This document shows, in pieces, positions 24,284-33,161 of a DNA stretch of 64,000 bases (position 1 is the first letter of the stretch; each line of letters starts with the position of its first letter). The position numbers and the translations under genes are program-made. The DNA lies in contig BMTH01000001.1 of assembly GCA_014649575.1 (NCBI GenBank), positions 124,001 to 188,000 on the forward strand, read 5' to 3'. The notes under the pieces were generated by a model. The model saw only the letters and a list, made by a program, of their open reading frames with translations. It was not told the origin of the DNA and made no database searches. The stretch comes from Streptomyces griseoincarnatus. GTDB taxonomy: Bacteria; Actinomycetota; Actinomycetes; Streptomycetales; Streptomycetaceae.

Positions 24284-24996
24284 ACTCGATCGTCCGCTCC
24301 GGCCCGGCCGCCCGCACCGGAGGCCTCCTCATCCTGCTCGGTCCGCTGGTGTCCTGGCTGGCGGAGTTCGTCACCGCTGCCGCATGGCAGGACCCGCCGT
24401 ACTCGCCCTTCCACAACTGGGTCAGCCACCTCGGCCTGACCGGCCCGCCCCAGACCGCGTTCGGGCAAGTCGCCAACTCACCCCTCGGCGCCGTCATGAA
24501 CACCGGCTGGGTGATCTACGGCGTTCTCCTGGCCGTCGGCTCGTTCCTCGTGTTCGACCTGCGCAAGGGCCTCCGCCCGACCGTCATCGTGATCCTCGCC
24601 GGCCTGGCCGGCGCCGGAGTCGGCCTCGTCGGCATCTTCCAAGGCTCCAACGCCAACATCGACAACGGCCTGATCACCCTGCACACCCTCGGTGCGCAGA
24701 CGGTCATGGTCGCCGGCAATCTCATGGCCATCGCCGCCGGAGCCAACGGCGCCCGGATCGGCCTCAGCAGACGCCGGTCGACCGCGAGCATCGCCCTGGG
24801 CACCGCCGGTCTGATCGCCTTCCCCCTCTTCATGGCCGACGCGCTGACCGGCTGGATGTGGAACATCGGCCTGTTTGAACGCGCCGTCATCTACCCGATC
24901 ATGATCAGCCACGCCCTCCTCGCCAGCAGCGTTGCCGCCCGGCGCCTGCCCGCGACGCCCACACCCACTCCGCTCCCCACCCATGCCACCAGCTGA
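24280..24996 (+). CDS. DUF998-family integral membrane protein
   Basis: A 238-residue membrane protein with about six hydrophobic segments, among them TGGLLILLGPLVSWLAEFV, VIYGVLLAVGSFLVFDL, VIVILAGLAGAGVGLVGIF, TLGAQTVMVAGNLMAIAAG and a final IMISHALLASSVA. The early NWVSHLG motif and GNGLIT-like IDNGLITLHTLGAQ are typical of DUF998 proteins. Function is unknown. Start ATG overlaps the aldo/keto reductase stop by four bases. The last 20 residues are a Pro/Thr-rich tail. Confidence 0.85.
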   Translation: MNSIVRSGPAARTGGLLILLGPLVSWLAEFVTAAAWQDPPYSPFHNWVSHLGLTGPPQTAFGQVANSPLGAVMNTGWVIYGVLLAVGSFLVFDLRKGLRPTVIVILAGLAGAGVGLVGIFQGSNANIDNGLITLHTLGAQTVMVAGNLMAIAAGANGARIGLSRRRSTASIALGTAGLIAFPLFMADALTGWMWNIGLFERAVIYPIMISHALLASSVAARRLPATPTPTPLPTHATS

Positions 24997-25006
24997 GGAG
25001 ACACCC

Positions 25007-26029
25007 ATGACACCGGTACTGGTCACCGGAGGAACCGGCTTCATCGGAAGCTGGTGCATTCTCGCCCTGCTCGACGCCGGCCACACCGTCCGCACCACTG
25101 TCCGCGACCTGCGACGCGAACCGGACTTGCGCTCCTGGCTGCACCAGGCCGCCACCTTCGACGACGACCGCCTCACCGTCGTCCGCGCCGACCTCCAGCA
25201 CCCCGACGGCTGGGACGCCGCAGTCGCCGGCTGCGACCACGTCCTCCACGTTGCCTCACCCACCCTGCGCCACACCCCGGCAACCGACGACGAACTCATC
25301 GCCCCGGCCCGAGAGGGCGTCCTGCGCGTCCTGCGCGCAGCCCGCGACGCCGGCGTCCGCCGCACCGTCCTGACCAGCTCCTTCGGCGCCATCGGCATCG
25401 GACACCCGCGCCGTTCCACCCCGTTCACGGAGGCGGACTGGACCAACACCGATGCCGACATACCGCCCTACCAACGCTCCAAGACTCTCGCCGAACGCGC
25501 CGCCTGGCAGTTCATCACCGAGGAAGGGGCAGGCATGGAACTGGCCGCCGTGCACCCCACGGGCGTCTTCGGCCCCCTCCTCGGCCCCGACGACCCGCCT
25601 TCCCTGCGCCTGATACGCAGAATGCTCGAAGGAAAAATGCCCGCCAGCCCACCCTTCGCCATGGGCTACGTCGACGTCCGTGACGTCGCCGACCTCCACC
25701 TGCGTGCCATGACCGACCCCGCGGCCGCCGGTCAGCGCTTCCTCGCTGTCGCCGGGCACAGCCTGCGCGTGGCCGACATCGCCCGCATCCTGCGCGACCG
25801 CCTCGGCGAGCGCGCCGCCAAGGCCCCGACCCGCGAACTGCCCATCTGGCTCACCCGCGCCCTGGCCACCGTCAACCCCGAACTGCGCCTGCTCAGACAC
25901 CAGCTCGGCCGCGACCTCGCCGCGTCCGGCGCGAAAGCGGAGAGGCTCCTCGGCTGGAAGGCGCGCCCCATCGAGGACACCGTCGCGGACACCGCCGAAA
26001 GTCTGCTCGCCCACGGCATCGGCGCATGA
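25007..26029 (+). CDS. NAD-dependent epimerase/dihydroflavonol reductase-like protein
   Basis: A 340-residue extended SDR. It has VTGGTGFIGSWC (about 5-16, cofactor), HVASPT and a catalytic TSSFGAIG plus Tyr-x3-Lys in YQRSKTLAER. The substrate region GYVDVRDVADLHLRAM and the C-terminal RLLGWKARPIEDTVADTAES match dihydroflavonol-4-reductase/cinnamoyl-CoA-reductase-like enzymes of actinobacteria. It probably reduces an aldehyde or ketone using NADPH. The ATG at 25007 follows GAGGAG and comes 10 bases after the DUF998 stop, third in the TetR-controlled operon. Confidence 0.9.
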   Translation: MTPVLVTGGTGFIGSWCILALLDAGHTVRTTVRDLRREPDLRSWLHQAATFDDDRLTVVRADLQHPDGWDAAVAGCDHVLHVASPTLRHTPATDDELIAPAREGVLRVLRAARDAGVRRTVLTSSFGAIGIGHPRRSTPFTEADWTNTDADIPPYQRSKTLAERAAWQFITEEGAGMELAAVHPTGVFGPLLGPDDPPSLRLIRRMLEGKMPASPPFAMGYVDVRDVADLHLRAMTDPAAAGQRFLAVAGHSLRVADIARILRDRLGERAAKAPTRELPIWLTRALATVNPELRLLRHQLGRDLAASGAKAERLLGWKARPIEDTVADTAESLLAHGIGA

Positions 26030-26451
26030 CCTCATCGGCTAGTCATGACACAGATCGGTATCGACGTGAAGCGGCGCAATCGGCCCCGAGCAGGGCCCGC
26101 GAAGGCTTGGCGACGACGCTGCCCTGCTCGTGGTACGACGTCATGAACTGACCGATAACTCGTGGGCGGCGGTCGACCCATCTGCCGGCCCTGTGATGAA
26201 CAAGCTCGCGACGACGCGCCCAGTGACGGCACAGCCGTCTCGAATACAGTGGAGTCGCTGACATCGCCCGGCGCGTCCACGACAGCCAGGGCTCAAGGAT
26301 GCCGCCGCAACCGAGCGCGCCCCCGCAGTAGCCTACCGACGCTCGCTCATCGCTCTCACGGCCACCGGGCTCTGCTCGCCGCGCTCGCCACCACAGATGT
26401 CACTCCCAGCGGCAACGCCCGCCTCACCGGCGGGCAGACGCTTACTGGCCC
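26030..26451. other. 422-base stretch downstream of the epimerase gene
   Basis: No supported gene. Frames on the minus strand with good length have no domain and no plausible start. It is probably the flank of the IS5 fragment that follows. Confidence 0.45.
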
Positions 26452-26755
26452 TAACGAATGTCGGGCCGCCTCCGAGGCCGGTCCACGGCTCCCGCCACTG
26501 GCGGGATCTTGTCCAGCAGCGGCAGCAACTGGGTGACATCGTTGCGGTTTCCGCCGGTCAGCGACACCGCGAGCGGGATGCCCTGGCCGTCGGTGACGAC
26601 GTGGTGCTTATTGCCCGGCCGTGCGCGGTCGACCGGGCTGGGTCCGCTTCTGGGCCCCTGCGTGCGGCCCGGACGTGGGAAGAGTCGATCACCGCCCGGG
26701 ACCAGTCCAGCTGGTTCTTCGACCGCAGCTTGTTCAGTGCCCGGTCGAGGGTGAC
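26452..26755 (-). pseudogene. IS5-family transposase core remnant
   Basis: Minus-strand codons read LDRALNKLRSKNQLDWSRAV then IDSSHVRAARRGP, the first catalytic Asp region, and after a one-base frameshift PVDRARPGNKHHVVTDGQGI, LAVSLTGGNRNDVTQLLPLL and DKIPPV. This is the central DDE core of an IS5-family transposase. It lacks the N-terminus and the C-terminal Glu region; a stop follows at the left edge. Inactive. Its subgroup differs from that at 2180-2329. Confidence 0.8.
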
Positions 26756-27053
26756 GCCCGCATCGCCCAGTACAGGACCGCCGTCGCTGACAAGGCGCCG
26801 GGGCTCGAAACCGCGGTCGACAAAGCGCCGGGGCCGGTGGCCCGGCGCGACGGGGCCGTCGTCATCGTGGCCCCGTCGACGTGGTGGACAAGAGCGTCAC
26901 CCGCGGCCGGCGCGGGGCAGCTACGACGGGAGCCGACCGGACAGGCCGTGGCCGGCCGACCGGTCCAGGGGTGAGCGGGCGGACGGCGACACGCCTTCCG
27001 CGCCGATCGGGCGGACGGCGACACGCTTTTCGCACGCCTGCCCGCGACAGGGG
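26756..27053. repeat. low-complexity region with direct repeats
   Basis: Two direct repeats occur here. A GACAA(G/A)GCGCCGGGGC element recurs at 26789-26804 and 26819-26834 (30-base period), and CGGGCGGACGGCGACACGC recurs exactly at 26976-26994 and 27008-27026 (32-base period). No gene is supported. Confidence 0.6.
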
Positions 27054-27088
27054 CTTGTGCGGCACGGGGTCAGGCCGTGCCGCACAAG
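27054..27088 (-). terminator. rho-independent-like hairpin after MFS gene
   Basis: CTTGTGCGGCACGG (27054-27067) pairs perfectly with CCGTGCCGCACAAG (27075-27088) across a 7-base loop, directly downstream of the MFS stop codon on the minus strand. There is no long T-run, as is usual in Streptomyces terminators. Confidence 0.7.
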
Positions 27089-27091
27089 CGG

Positions 27092-28333
27092 TCAGTGGCC
27101 GACGCCCGCCGTCTCGCCGCGCGGCGCGGGGTCGGGCTCCGCCCGCAGAACACCGGCGCCCACAGCGGTGGTCACACACAGCAGGGTCAGCAGGACGAAA
27201 GCGTGGTTCAGGTCGACGAGGTGCGTCAGCCAGCCGATGACGGCAGGGCCGGCGAGCATGCCGACGTAGCCGAGCCCCGCGACACGGGACACGTTCGCGC
27301 CCGCGGCCGCCGGGTCGGCGTGCCCGGCCGCGCTGAGCAGCTGCGGGACAGCACCGGCCAGGCCCAGCCCGAACAGCGCCCACCCGGCGAACGCGGCCCA
27401 CATCCACGGCCCCAGCGCCACCAGCGTGATACCGGCCGCGGCCGTGGCAGCGCCGTGACGCAGCACCGCCATCGACCCGAACCGGGCGACAAGACGGTCC
27501 GCCAGCAGACGGCCGGTGGTCATCGCCGCCGCGAACGTGCCGTAGGCGAACGCGGCGGTACTGGTGGAGGCGCCGAGGACGTCCCGCAGGTGCAGGGCGC
27601 TCCAGTCGTTGGCCGCGCCCTCGCACAGCATGACCATCAGCGCCAGGACGGCGAGCAGCCAGACACGCCGCGTCGTGCCGCGCCGCACGGCCGAGGCGCG
27701 TGATGCGCCCGTCGCGTCGCCCGACGCGTCGAACTCCTCGTCGTCGCCGCTCCCTTCATCGGCCGGGGCGACGGAAGCGGCGGGCATCAGCGCGGGGACC
27801 GAGGCCAGGGCGATCACGATGCTCACGCCTCCGATCGCGGCCATCATGGCGACCGGACCCACACCCGCGCTCGTCGCCCCCGCCGCCACCAGCGCCGCGA
27901 GGACCCCGCCGACGGAGAACGTGGCGTGGAAGCCCGACATCACGGGCCGGCCGTACGCCTTCTCCACATGCACCGCGTGGGCGTTCATGCTCACGTCCAA
28001 GGCTCCGTTGCAGGCGCCGAAGACCAGCAGGGCGCCCGCCAGCGACCACGGATCGCCGGCGAGACCCGGCAGCACCAGCGAGGCGCCGCACAGCACCGCG
28101 GTCGCCGGAACCACCACCCGCGCGCCCAGACGGTCGGTCAGCGGTCCCGCCACCTGCATCCCGGCGAACGCGCCGAGTCCCAGCAGCACCAGCAGGCCGC
28201 CCAGCGTCGCGTGACTGATGCCCACCCGCTCCTCGGCAGCCGGGATGTGCACCACCCACGCGCCCATCAACGTGCCGCACAGGACGAAATAGACATACGT
28301 CGCCACGCGGGCGCCGAGAAGCGAACGTTCCAT
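27092..28333 (-). CDS. MFS transporter (YbjJ/fucose-permease-like)
   Basis: A 413-residue major facilitator with about 12 hydrophobic segments. The first half has YVYFVLCGTLMGAWVVHIPA, the family motif DRLGAR, and FGACNGALDVSMNAHAVHVE; the Asn-Ala-His pattern is typical of the YbjJ group. A charged loop (ADEGSGDDEEFDASGDATG) separates the halves. ATG at 28333 (MERSLLG). Divergent from a DeoR-type regulator, which suggests sugar- or nucleoside-related transport or efflux control. Confidence 0.85.
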   Translation of the reverse strand: MERSLLGARVATYVYFVLCGTLMGAWVVHIPAAEERVGISHATLGGLLVLLGLGAFAGMQVAGPLTDRLGARVVVPATAVLCGASLVLPGLAGDPWSLAGALLVFGACNGALDVSMNAHAVHVEKAYGRPVMSGFHATFSVGGVLAALVAAGATSAGVGPVAMMAAIGGVSIVIALASVPALMPAASVAPADEGSGDDEEFDASGDATGASRASAVRRGTTRRVWLLAVLALMVMLCEGAANDWSALHLRDVLGASTSTAAFAYGTFAAAMTTGRLLADRLVARFGSMAVLRHGAATAAAGITLVALGPWMWAAFAGWALFGLGLAGAVPQLLSAAGHADPAAAGANVSRVAGLGYVGMLAGPAVIGWLTHLVDLNHAFVLLTLLCVTTAVGAGVLRAEPDPAPRGETAGVGH

Positions 28334-28380
28334 GCCGCCCACCGTAACGAACAGTTAGACCGTGCGGAACCCTGATCAAC

Positions 28381-28397
28381 GAACAGCTTGAGTGTTC
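28381..28397. promoter_or_regulatory. inverted repeat between MFS and DeoR genes
   Basis: GAACA at 28381-28385 and TGTTC at 28393-28397 form a 5+5 inverted repeat with 7 bases between. Related GAAC/GTTC words occur on both sides. Possible DeoR site. Confidence 0.4.
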
Positions 28398-28423
28398 ATA
28401 GTCGGGTGGTGTTCAATTCCGGC

Positions 28424-29185
28424 ATGAGCAACGCAGACCGGCACGCCCTGATCACGAAGGCCGTCACAGACGCCGGCGAGGCCACGGTCCAGCAGCTCGC
28501 CGAGCTGACCGGGGCGTCGGACATGACCATCCGGCGCGACCTCGACACCCTGGCCGCCCAAGGCGTCCTCGAACGCGTCCGGGGCGGAGCACGCAGCCTG
28601 CTCCTCAGAGGCGAGGAACCCCCCTTCGCCCTGCGCGCCCACGAAGCGGTCGACATCAAACGCCGCATCGCCGCCCAGGTCTGCGCCCTCATCGCCGACG
28701 GCGAGAGCGTGGTCCTCGACAGCGGAACGACCTGTCTGGAAGTCGCCCGCCTTCTGCGCGAGAGACCCGTCACCGTGATGCCTCTGTCTCTCCAGGCCAT
28801 CCAGCTGTTCGGCGCCACGCCCCGCCCCGCCGCCCTCGTCGTGCCCGGCGGCCGGCCCCGCGCCGCCGAAGGAGCCCTCACCGGCCCCCTCACCCTCGCC
28901 TCCCTCGCCGCCCTGCGCTTCGACACCGCCGTCATGGGCTGCTGCGGTCTCACCGCCGCCGACGGCCTGACCGCCTACGACCTGGACGACGCCGCGGTCA
29001 AGAAGGCGAGCATCACCTCCGCCCGCCGCACCCTCGTAGCCACCGACGGCAGCAAACTCGGCCGCACCGCCTTCGCCCACGTCGCCCCCGCAACCCGCCT
29101 GGACACCCTCGTCACCGACACCACCGCACCCACCGGCGAAATCACCGCATTGGAGAACGCCGGCACCACCGTCACCACCGTCTGA
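28424..29185 (+). CDS. DeoR/GlpR-family transcriptional regulator
   Basis: A 253-residue DeoR-type repressor. The N-terminal helix-turn-helix (about 5-57) has VQQLAELTGASDMTIRRDLD followed by TLAAQGVLERVRGGA. The sensor domain has SGTTCLEVARLL, AVMGCCGLTAADGLT, and VKKASITSARRTLVATDGSK with KLGRTAF, the phosphate-binding region for a sugar phosphate. ATG at 28424 is chosen over a GTG at 28388 on family length. It is divergent from the MFS gene and probably regulates it. Confidence 0.9.
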   Translation: MSNADRHALITKAVTDAGEATVQQLAELTGASDMTIRRDLDTLAAQGVLERVRGGARSLLLRGEEPPFALRAHEAVDIKRRIAAQVCALIADGESVVLDSGTTCLEVARLLRERPVTVMPLSLQAIQLFGATPRPAALVVPGGRPRAAEGALTGPLTLASLAALRFDTAVMGCCGLTAADGLTAYDLDDAAVKKASITSARRTLVATDGSKLGRTAFAHVAPATRLDTLVTDTTAPTGEITALENAGTTVTTV

Positions 29186-29332
29186 CCGCCCCCGGCCACC
29201 AGGCGAGGAACGAGCGAGCGCCGAGCTCGCCCACCGGGTCGGGGCGGCCCCGGACGCCACCCGCCTCCATGAACTCATGGGCTCCAGGCGCCAAGCCGAC
29301 CCACACCCGCGTCGAAGGGCCCGGTCAGCTAC

Positions 29333-30094
29333 TCACGACGACCACGGCTTGAGCATGTCCTTCATGGTGTCCGTCAGGGCGAACTGCAACAACGGACCAT
29401 AAGTGATCCGGCCCACGCCGAGGCGGCGGAAACGGTCGAGGTCGTGTGTGACGGGGTGGGCCGTGGAGTTCACGGGGACGGTGACCGCGCCGGTCACCGC
29501 CGTGAGCAGGTCGTCGTCGTCCTGGATGCCCACCGGGTAGACGCTGTCGGCGCCGGCCTCCACCAGGGCGCGCAGTCGCTCGATCGCCTCGTCGCGGACG
29601 GCGGAAGCGTCTTCCGCGTGCGCGAAGAGGTCGGTGCGCCCGTTCACCCAGACCGGGACGCCGGCGTCGTCGGCGGCTGCGCGCAGGCCGGCGACGTAGT
29701 CCGCGTGTTCCTGCGTGTCGCGAAGGCGGCCACCCTCCGAGTGGACGGTGTCCTCGATGTTGAGGCCGACGCCGCCGACCTCGATGAGTCCGGCGATGAG
29801 GTCGGAAGGCTTCTGCCCGTACCCGGCCTCCAGGTCGACGGACACGGGTACCTCGACCGCCGCGACGATCGGCCTGACGGCGGCCATCACCTCCTCGAAG
29901 GTCTGCCCCTCGTTGTCCCCGGCCCCTCGGGAGTCGGCGAGGGGGTGGCTGCCGATCGTGAGCGCCGGGAACCCTGCGGCAACGGCTGTCCGTGCGGACC
30001 AGACGTCCCAGACGGTCGGCAGCACGAGCGGCTTGTGCTGGGCGTGCAGCTGCTTGAGGCGTCGAGCGCGCTCGACGGTGATGTCGTGAGTCAT
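29333..30094 (-). CDS. isocitrate lyase/PEP mutase family protein
   Basis: A 253-residue protein. LVLPTVWDVWSARTAVAAGF and SVDLEAGYGQ (Asp and Glu metal-site region), GVGLNIEDTV and WVNGRTDLFAHA are the hallmarks of the PEP-mutase/isocitrate-lyase superfamily. The ICL-specific KKCGH is absent, so it is more like 2,3-dimethylmalate lyase or oxaloacetate hydrolase-type enzymes; reaction unknown. ATG at 30094 is the family start; the frame continues upstream without similarity. Single gene with no partner nearby. Confidence 0.85.
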   Translation of the reverse strand: MTHDITVERARRLKQLHAQHKPLVLPTVWDVWSARTAVAAGFPALTIGSHPLADSRGAGDNEGQTFEEVMAAVRPIVAAVEVPVSVDLEAGYGQKPSDLIAGLIEVGGVGLNIEDTVHSEGGRLRDTQEHADYVAGLRAAADDAGVPVWVNGRTDLFAHAEDASAVRDEAIERLRALVEAGADSVYPVGIQDDDDLLTAVTGAVTVPVNSTAHPVTHDLDRFRRLGVGRITYGPLLQFALTDTMKDMLKPWSS

Positions 30095-30313
30095 GCCTGG
30101 GACGCTACCCCGGGAGCGCCGTGGACATCGCCGGGACAGGCATTGTTCGGCGCCATCATGTCTTGGGGACACACCGGTTGGAAGCAGTCCGAAGCCTGTG
30201 GTCGACGGCACCTCGGACGGTGAGTAATCAACGCCGGGTGCGGGGGACGTGGTCACTGCGGGGGGGGGCGGGCACCGGCTGTGCCCGCCCCCCGCGCGCT
30301 CAAGCGCCGCGCG

Positions 30314-30964
30314 TCACTTCTTGCCGAGCAGCTTCCTCATCTGCTCGATCTCCGCGCTCTGTGAGGCGATGATGTCCACGGCCATCTTCCGGGCCGGGGT
30401 GTGGGCACCTTCGGACTGTTCGGTCTTCGCCATCTCGACCGCACCCTCGTGGTGCTTGATCATCATCTCCATGAAGGCGGTGTCGAACGCCCGGCCCGAG
30501 GCGTTCTCGAGCGCCGTCATCTCCTCGGCGCTCATCATGCCGTCCATGCCGCCGTGCATGGAGTGGTCCATGGCGCCCTCGGCGGGCACCGTCTCATCCC
30601 ACGAGGTCAGCCAGCCCGACAGCTTCTCGATCTCCGGCGCCTGCGCCTTCTTGATCTCGGCTGCGAGCTTCTTCACCTCGGCCGACCGAGCCCGGTCGGG
30701 TGCGAGGTCGGCCATCTCCACGGCCTGGCGGTGGTGGGGGATCATCCCCTTGGCGAAGGTCACGTCGGCCGCGTTGTGCTGCCCCTGGGAGGCAGAGGCC
30801 GGCGCCGAGGGTGCGGCGGACGCGGATTCGGTGGCCTGGTGGCCGCCGTGTCCGGCCGAGCCGGTGTCGTCGCCGCTGCCGCCGCAGGCGGCCAGGGCAA
30901 GTGCCGCCACCCCGGAGGCGGCGACCATGGCGGTACGGCGGACGAGTGAACGCTTGCGGTTCAT
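30314..30964 (-). CDS. DUF305 domain lipoprotein
   Basis: A 216-residue secreted lipoprotein. The signal ends in ALALAAC (Cys27). The DUF305 domain carries repeated His-rich helices GMIPHHRQAVEMADLA and MIKHHEGAVEMAKTE, plus a Met/His-rich DHSMHGGMDGMM, which suggest copper or other soft-metal binding; experimental function of the family is sparse. ATG at 30964 with AAGGAG about 11 bases upstream. The DUF6153 gene ends 97 bases upstream in the same direction, so they are probably co-transcribed. Confidence 0.9.
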   Translation of the reverse strand: MNRKRSLVRRTAMVAASGVAALALAACGGSGDDTGSAGHGGHQATESASAAPSAPASASQGQHNAADVTFAKGMIPHHRQAVEMADLAPDRARSAEVKKLAAEIKKAQAPEIEKLSGWLTSWDETVPAEGAMDHSMHGGMDGMMSAEEMTALENASGRAFDTAFMEMMIKHHEGAVEMAKTEQSEGAHTPARKMAVDIIASQSAEIEQMRKLLGKK

Positions 30965-31061
30965 GTGGTGCAACTCCTTCACGCACGCCGGTCGGGGCGT
31001 GCGGTGGTACGGATGTGAGAGCGTGCGTGAGCTCGGCACCTGGGGTGCCGGGCGGGCGGCT

Positions 31062-31484
31062 CTATATCCGGAGGAGTTGCAGTTCGGACAGGTCGGGCGG
31101 GGCCCGTCCGTCATGGGGTGAGCCGGTGACCGCCGGGGTGGGGGACGGCGTGGCGGGCGCGTCGAGCACCGTGCCGGCCAGCGCCGGCGGCGTGTAAGCC
31201 GTAGCCGTGCCGGCGGCAGCGCAGGTGCCGTCGGCGTGATCGAGGTGGCCCGGCGGTCCGTCCGTGTGAGCGCATTCCCCGTCCGCGTGCGGTACTCCGT
31301 CCGCCGCTGCCGGCTCCATCGCCGCCATCGGCGCCATCTCATGGACGGCCGCTGTCCGGTGCGGCGTCGGCATCCCGCCCGGGGCAAGGCCGTGCATGCC
31401 CAGCACACCGGCCAGCACCGCCAGGATCAGCAGCACGAACAGCCGCCCTGCCGGGCGGCTGCCGGAACGGCTGCTCACAGTCAC
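31062..31484 (-). CDS. DUF6153 family secreted/membrane protein
   Basis: A 140-residue protein. A basic start SRSGSRPAGR leads into one hydrophobic segment LFVLLILAVLAGVLGMHGLA. The rest is small and His/Glu/Cys-rich (VHEMAPM, GVPHADGECAHTDGPPGHLD, HADGTCAA), suited to metal binding. The organisation matches the DUF6153 family of Streptomyces, often next to DUF305 genes. GTG at 31484 is the likely start; an ATG three codons upstream is possible. The protein is probably anchored by its N-terminal segment, with the His-rich part outside. Confidence 0.75.
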   Translation of the reverse strand: MTVSSRSGSRPAGRLFVLLILAVLAGVLGMHGLAPGGMPTPHRTAAVHEMAPMAAMEPAAADGVPHADGECAHTDGPPGHLDHADGTCAAAGTATAYTPPALAGTVLDAPATPSPTPAVTGSPHDGRAPPDLSELQLLRI

Positions 31485-31588
31485 GGGCCCCATCCTAGTG
31501 GGGTGTGCGGCAAGTGAGGCCGGAGGCCCGCCAGGGGTGCACGGGCTCACCCGCAGGTGTCACGTCGCCGGCCGTCCGATGCGGCGCC

Positions 31589-31987
31589 TCACGCCGCGCA
31601 GGTGCTGCTCCCGTGGACGGTCATCCTTCGGGCGGGGCGGTCCGCGCGGCGGCGCGGGTCGGAACCCGGCGGGCCGAGAAGTACGGCGCCCAGTCCCAGC
31701 GGCACGGCCACGACAGCGCCGACGAGGCCGTTGCCCGTACCGGGACCGCCGTCGGTGGTAACTGCGTGCAGCACCGCGAGAACCGTCCCGACCGCTCCCG
31801 TCACCATGGCCGCCAGCCAGGCCGTGCGCGGGGTGACCCTGTTGACGCGGCGGCCGGCGCGGCTCGTGGCCAGCCGGGCGAGGGCCACTCCGAGCGCGCC
31901 GGCCACCAGCGCCAAATCGGCCCCCGTCCTCCCGTCACCGATGATCCCGCCCTCCTCGGCCGCCAACAGTGCTGCTGGAGCGCTCAT
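31589..31987 (-). CDS. DUF6223-like membrane protein
   Basis: A 132-residue protein with three hydrophobic segments: DLALVAGALGVALARL, AWLAAMVTGAVGTVLAVLHAV and GLVGAVVAVPLGLGAVLLG. The DGGPGTGNG loop before the last segment is the family hallmark. Function unknown. The C-terminal RRADRPARRM is basic and probably cytoplasmic. It lies about 100 bases upstream of the DUF6153 gene on the same strand, completing a small membrane-protein cluster. Confidence 0.6.
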   Translation of the reverse strand: MSAPAALLAAEEGGIIGDGRTGADLALVAGALGVALARLATSRAGRRVNRVTPRTAWLAAMVTGAVGTVLAVLHAVTTDGGPGTGNGLVGAVVAVPLGLGAVLLGPPGSDPRRRADRPARRMTVHGSSTCAA

Positions 31988-32045
31988 ACCGCTCCCCCTC
32001 CTCCTTCCTTCGCCGTCGCCGACACCGACGTCCGGTGTCTCTGCG

Positions 32046-32582
32046 TCAGGATGCCCGTCGGACCTCCGGCCGGTCGTCCAGCAGATGCGGGTATTTCACG
32101 GTGCGGACGGGGCACGGGCTGCTCGGCATGGCCGATCCGCTTCTCGCCCGACAGGCGGCGGCCGGCCGCCTCACCGCAGGCTCGAACCTGTGCGCGCCTG
32201 CCATCGCACTCGGCGTTCGTCTGCGTGCCCTGCCGCCCCCACCGGACCGCACGGCGGCACCCTTCGCGTCGCCGGTCAGGGCGCGGAATGCCGGGCTGTG
32301 GTCGTACCACTCGTCGGCTAGATCCACTTCGACGTTCCTGTCGACCGCCGTGACGAGAAGCCGGGGCTGGAGCACGGTGCACCGCTCTTCGGCCGCCGCT
32401 GTCTTCGCACCCTGGATGATTCCCGTCAGCAGCGTCCGCGTGACCGACGCTGCAACCCGGACGACGGGCCGTGATACGTGCATCCACTTCACATCGCTGA
32501 ACGTGGCTTTGACGACAGCGGGGTTGAACGGCGAGACATCCATCCCTGAGACGATCTCACGCTCGCTGAATTCACGGCACAT
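32046..32582 (-). CDS. hypothetical protein, doubtful
   Basis: A 178-codon frame. The first 90 residues have a protein-like composition (PFNPAVVKATFSDVKWMHV, GIIQGAKTAAAEERCTVLQP, EVDLADEWYDHSPAFRALTG), while the rest is Arg/Ala-rich. An internal ATG at 32543 is a possible start. I recognise no domain; a broken gene is possible. Both strands have long frames here. Confidence 0.3.
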   Translation of the reverse strand: MCREFSEREIVSGMDVSPFNPAVVKATFSDVKWMHVSRPVVRVAASVTRTLLTGIIQGAKTAAAEERCTVLQPRLLVTAVDRNVEVDLADEWYDHSPAFRALTGDAKGAAVRSGGGGRARRRTPSAMAGAHRFEPAVRRPAAACRARSGSAMPSSPCPVRTVKYPHLLDDRPEVRRAS

Positions 32583-32627
32583 GCTGGACCGCGGCTGTCG
32601 GTAAGCACCGATTGCGGGCGTGAACGC

Positions 32628-32930
32628 TCAAGCAGCAGCGCGGCCACCGGCGTTCGACACCGTGGACGTGGTGGCACGGCGCTGCACCCGCGCGGCGGTC
32701 GCCGGCACCCCGAGGCGGCGGAGGGCGACGCTCGCCATGACGAACAGCGCGGCGAACACGGCCAGGAGCACGACGCAGACCATCAGCTGTCGGCTTCCCG
32801 CTGCCTGCCAGCTGGTCAACGCGGCGGACCCCGCCCACAGCACCATCGCCGCGGCGTAGAAGGAGCGGATGCGGCGAAGCTGGCGCACAGCCCGCTTCAG
32901 CTGACTACGTTCACTCTTCATCGGTGCCAT
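32628..32930 (-). CDS. small two-TM membrane protein, hypothetical
   Basis: A 100-residue protein with a basic N-terminus (MKSERSQLKRAVRQLRRIRS) and two hydrophobic segments, FYAAAMVLWAGSAALTSW and LMVCVVLLAVFAALFVMASV, followed by a short polar tail. Two ATG starts are possible (32930 and 32921). Function unknown; the topology, basic end plus hairpin of helices, is typical of small actinobacterial membrane proteins. Confidence 0.55.
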   Translation of the reverse strand: MAPMKSERSQLKRAVRQLRRIRSFYAAAMVLWAGSAALTSWQAAGSRQLMVCVVLLAVFAALFVMASVALRRLGVPATAARVQRRATTSTVSNAGGRAAA

Positions 32931-33161
32931 GCGCCCCCGTGTACCCACGAATCGCGTTGTGCATCACCGGCGGAACAAGGCGCGTGGTCGCAGCACGTCA
33001 CCAACCGGGGTGTGGCGACTGAGACCGCCCTGGTTCTCCGCCAACTGGCCGTGTCGGAGTAGGGGTTCGTACGCTGCGGACGGCCACCGTTGGCGCCCCT
33101 ACCTCGGCGCGCGCCCCCGCCCGCGTAATCCGCTGGTCGGCGTCGAGCGGGAGGCGGCAGG

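Noticed and set aside
2180..26755. Two IS5 fragments seen as one transposase gene split by a 24-kb insertion
   Set aside because: The fragments lie in a compatible order and on the same strand, but the sequence subgroups differ (one with the ATRYD/SYEAAV C-terminus, the other with the NKHHVVTDGQG core), so they are two separate elements.
29186..29332. Possible methyltransferase dimerisation-domain relic after the DeoR gene
   Set aside because: A short stretch (ELAHRVGAAPDATRLHELM) resembles such domains but is too short and unsupported.
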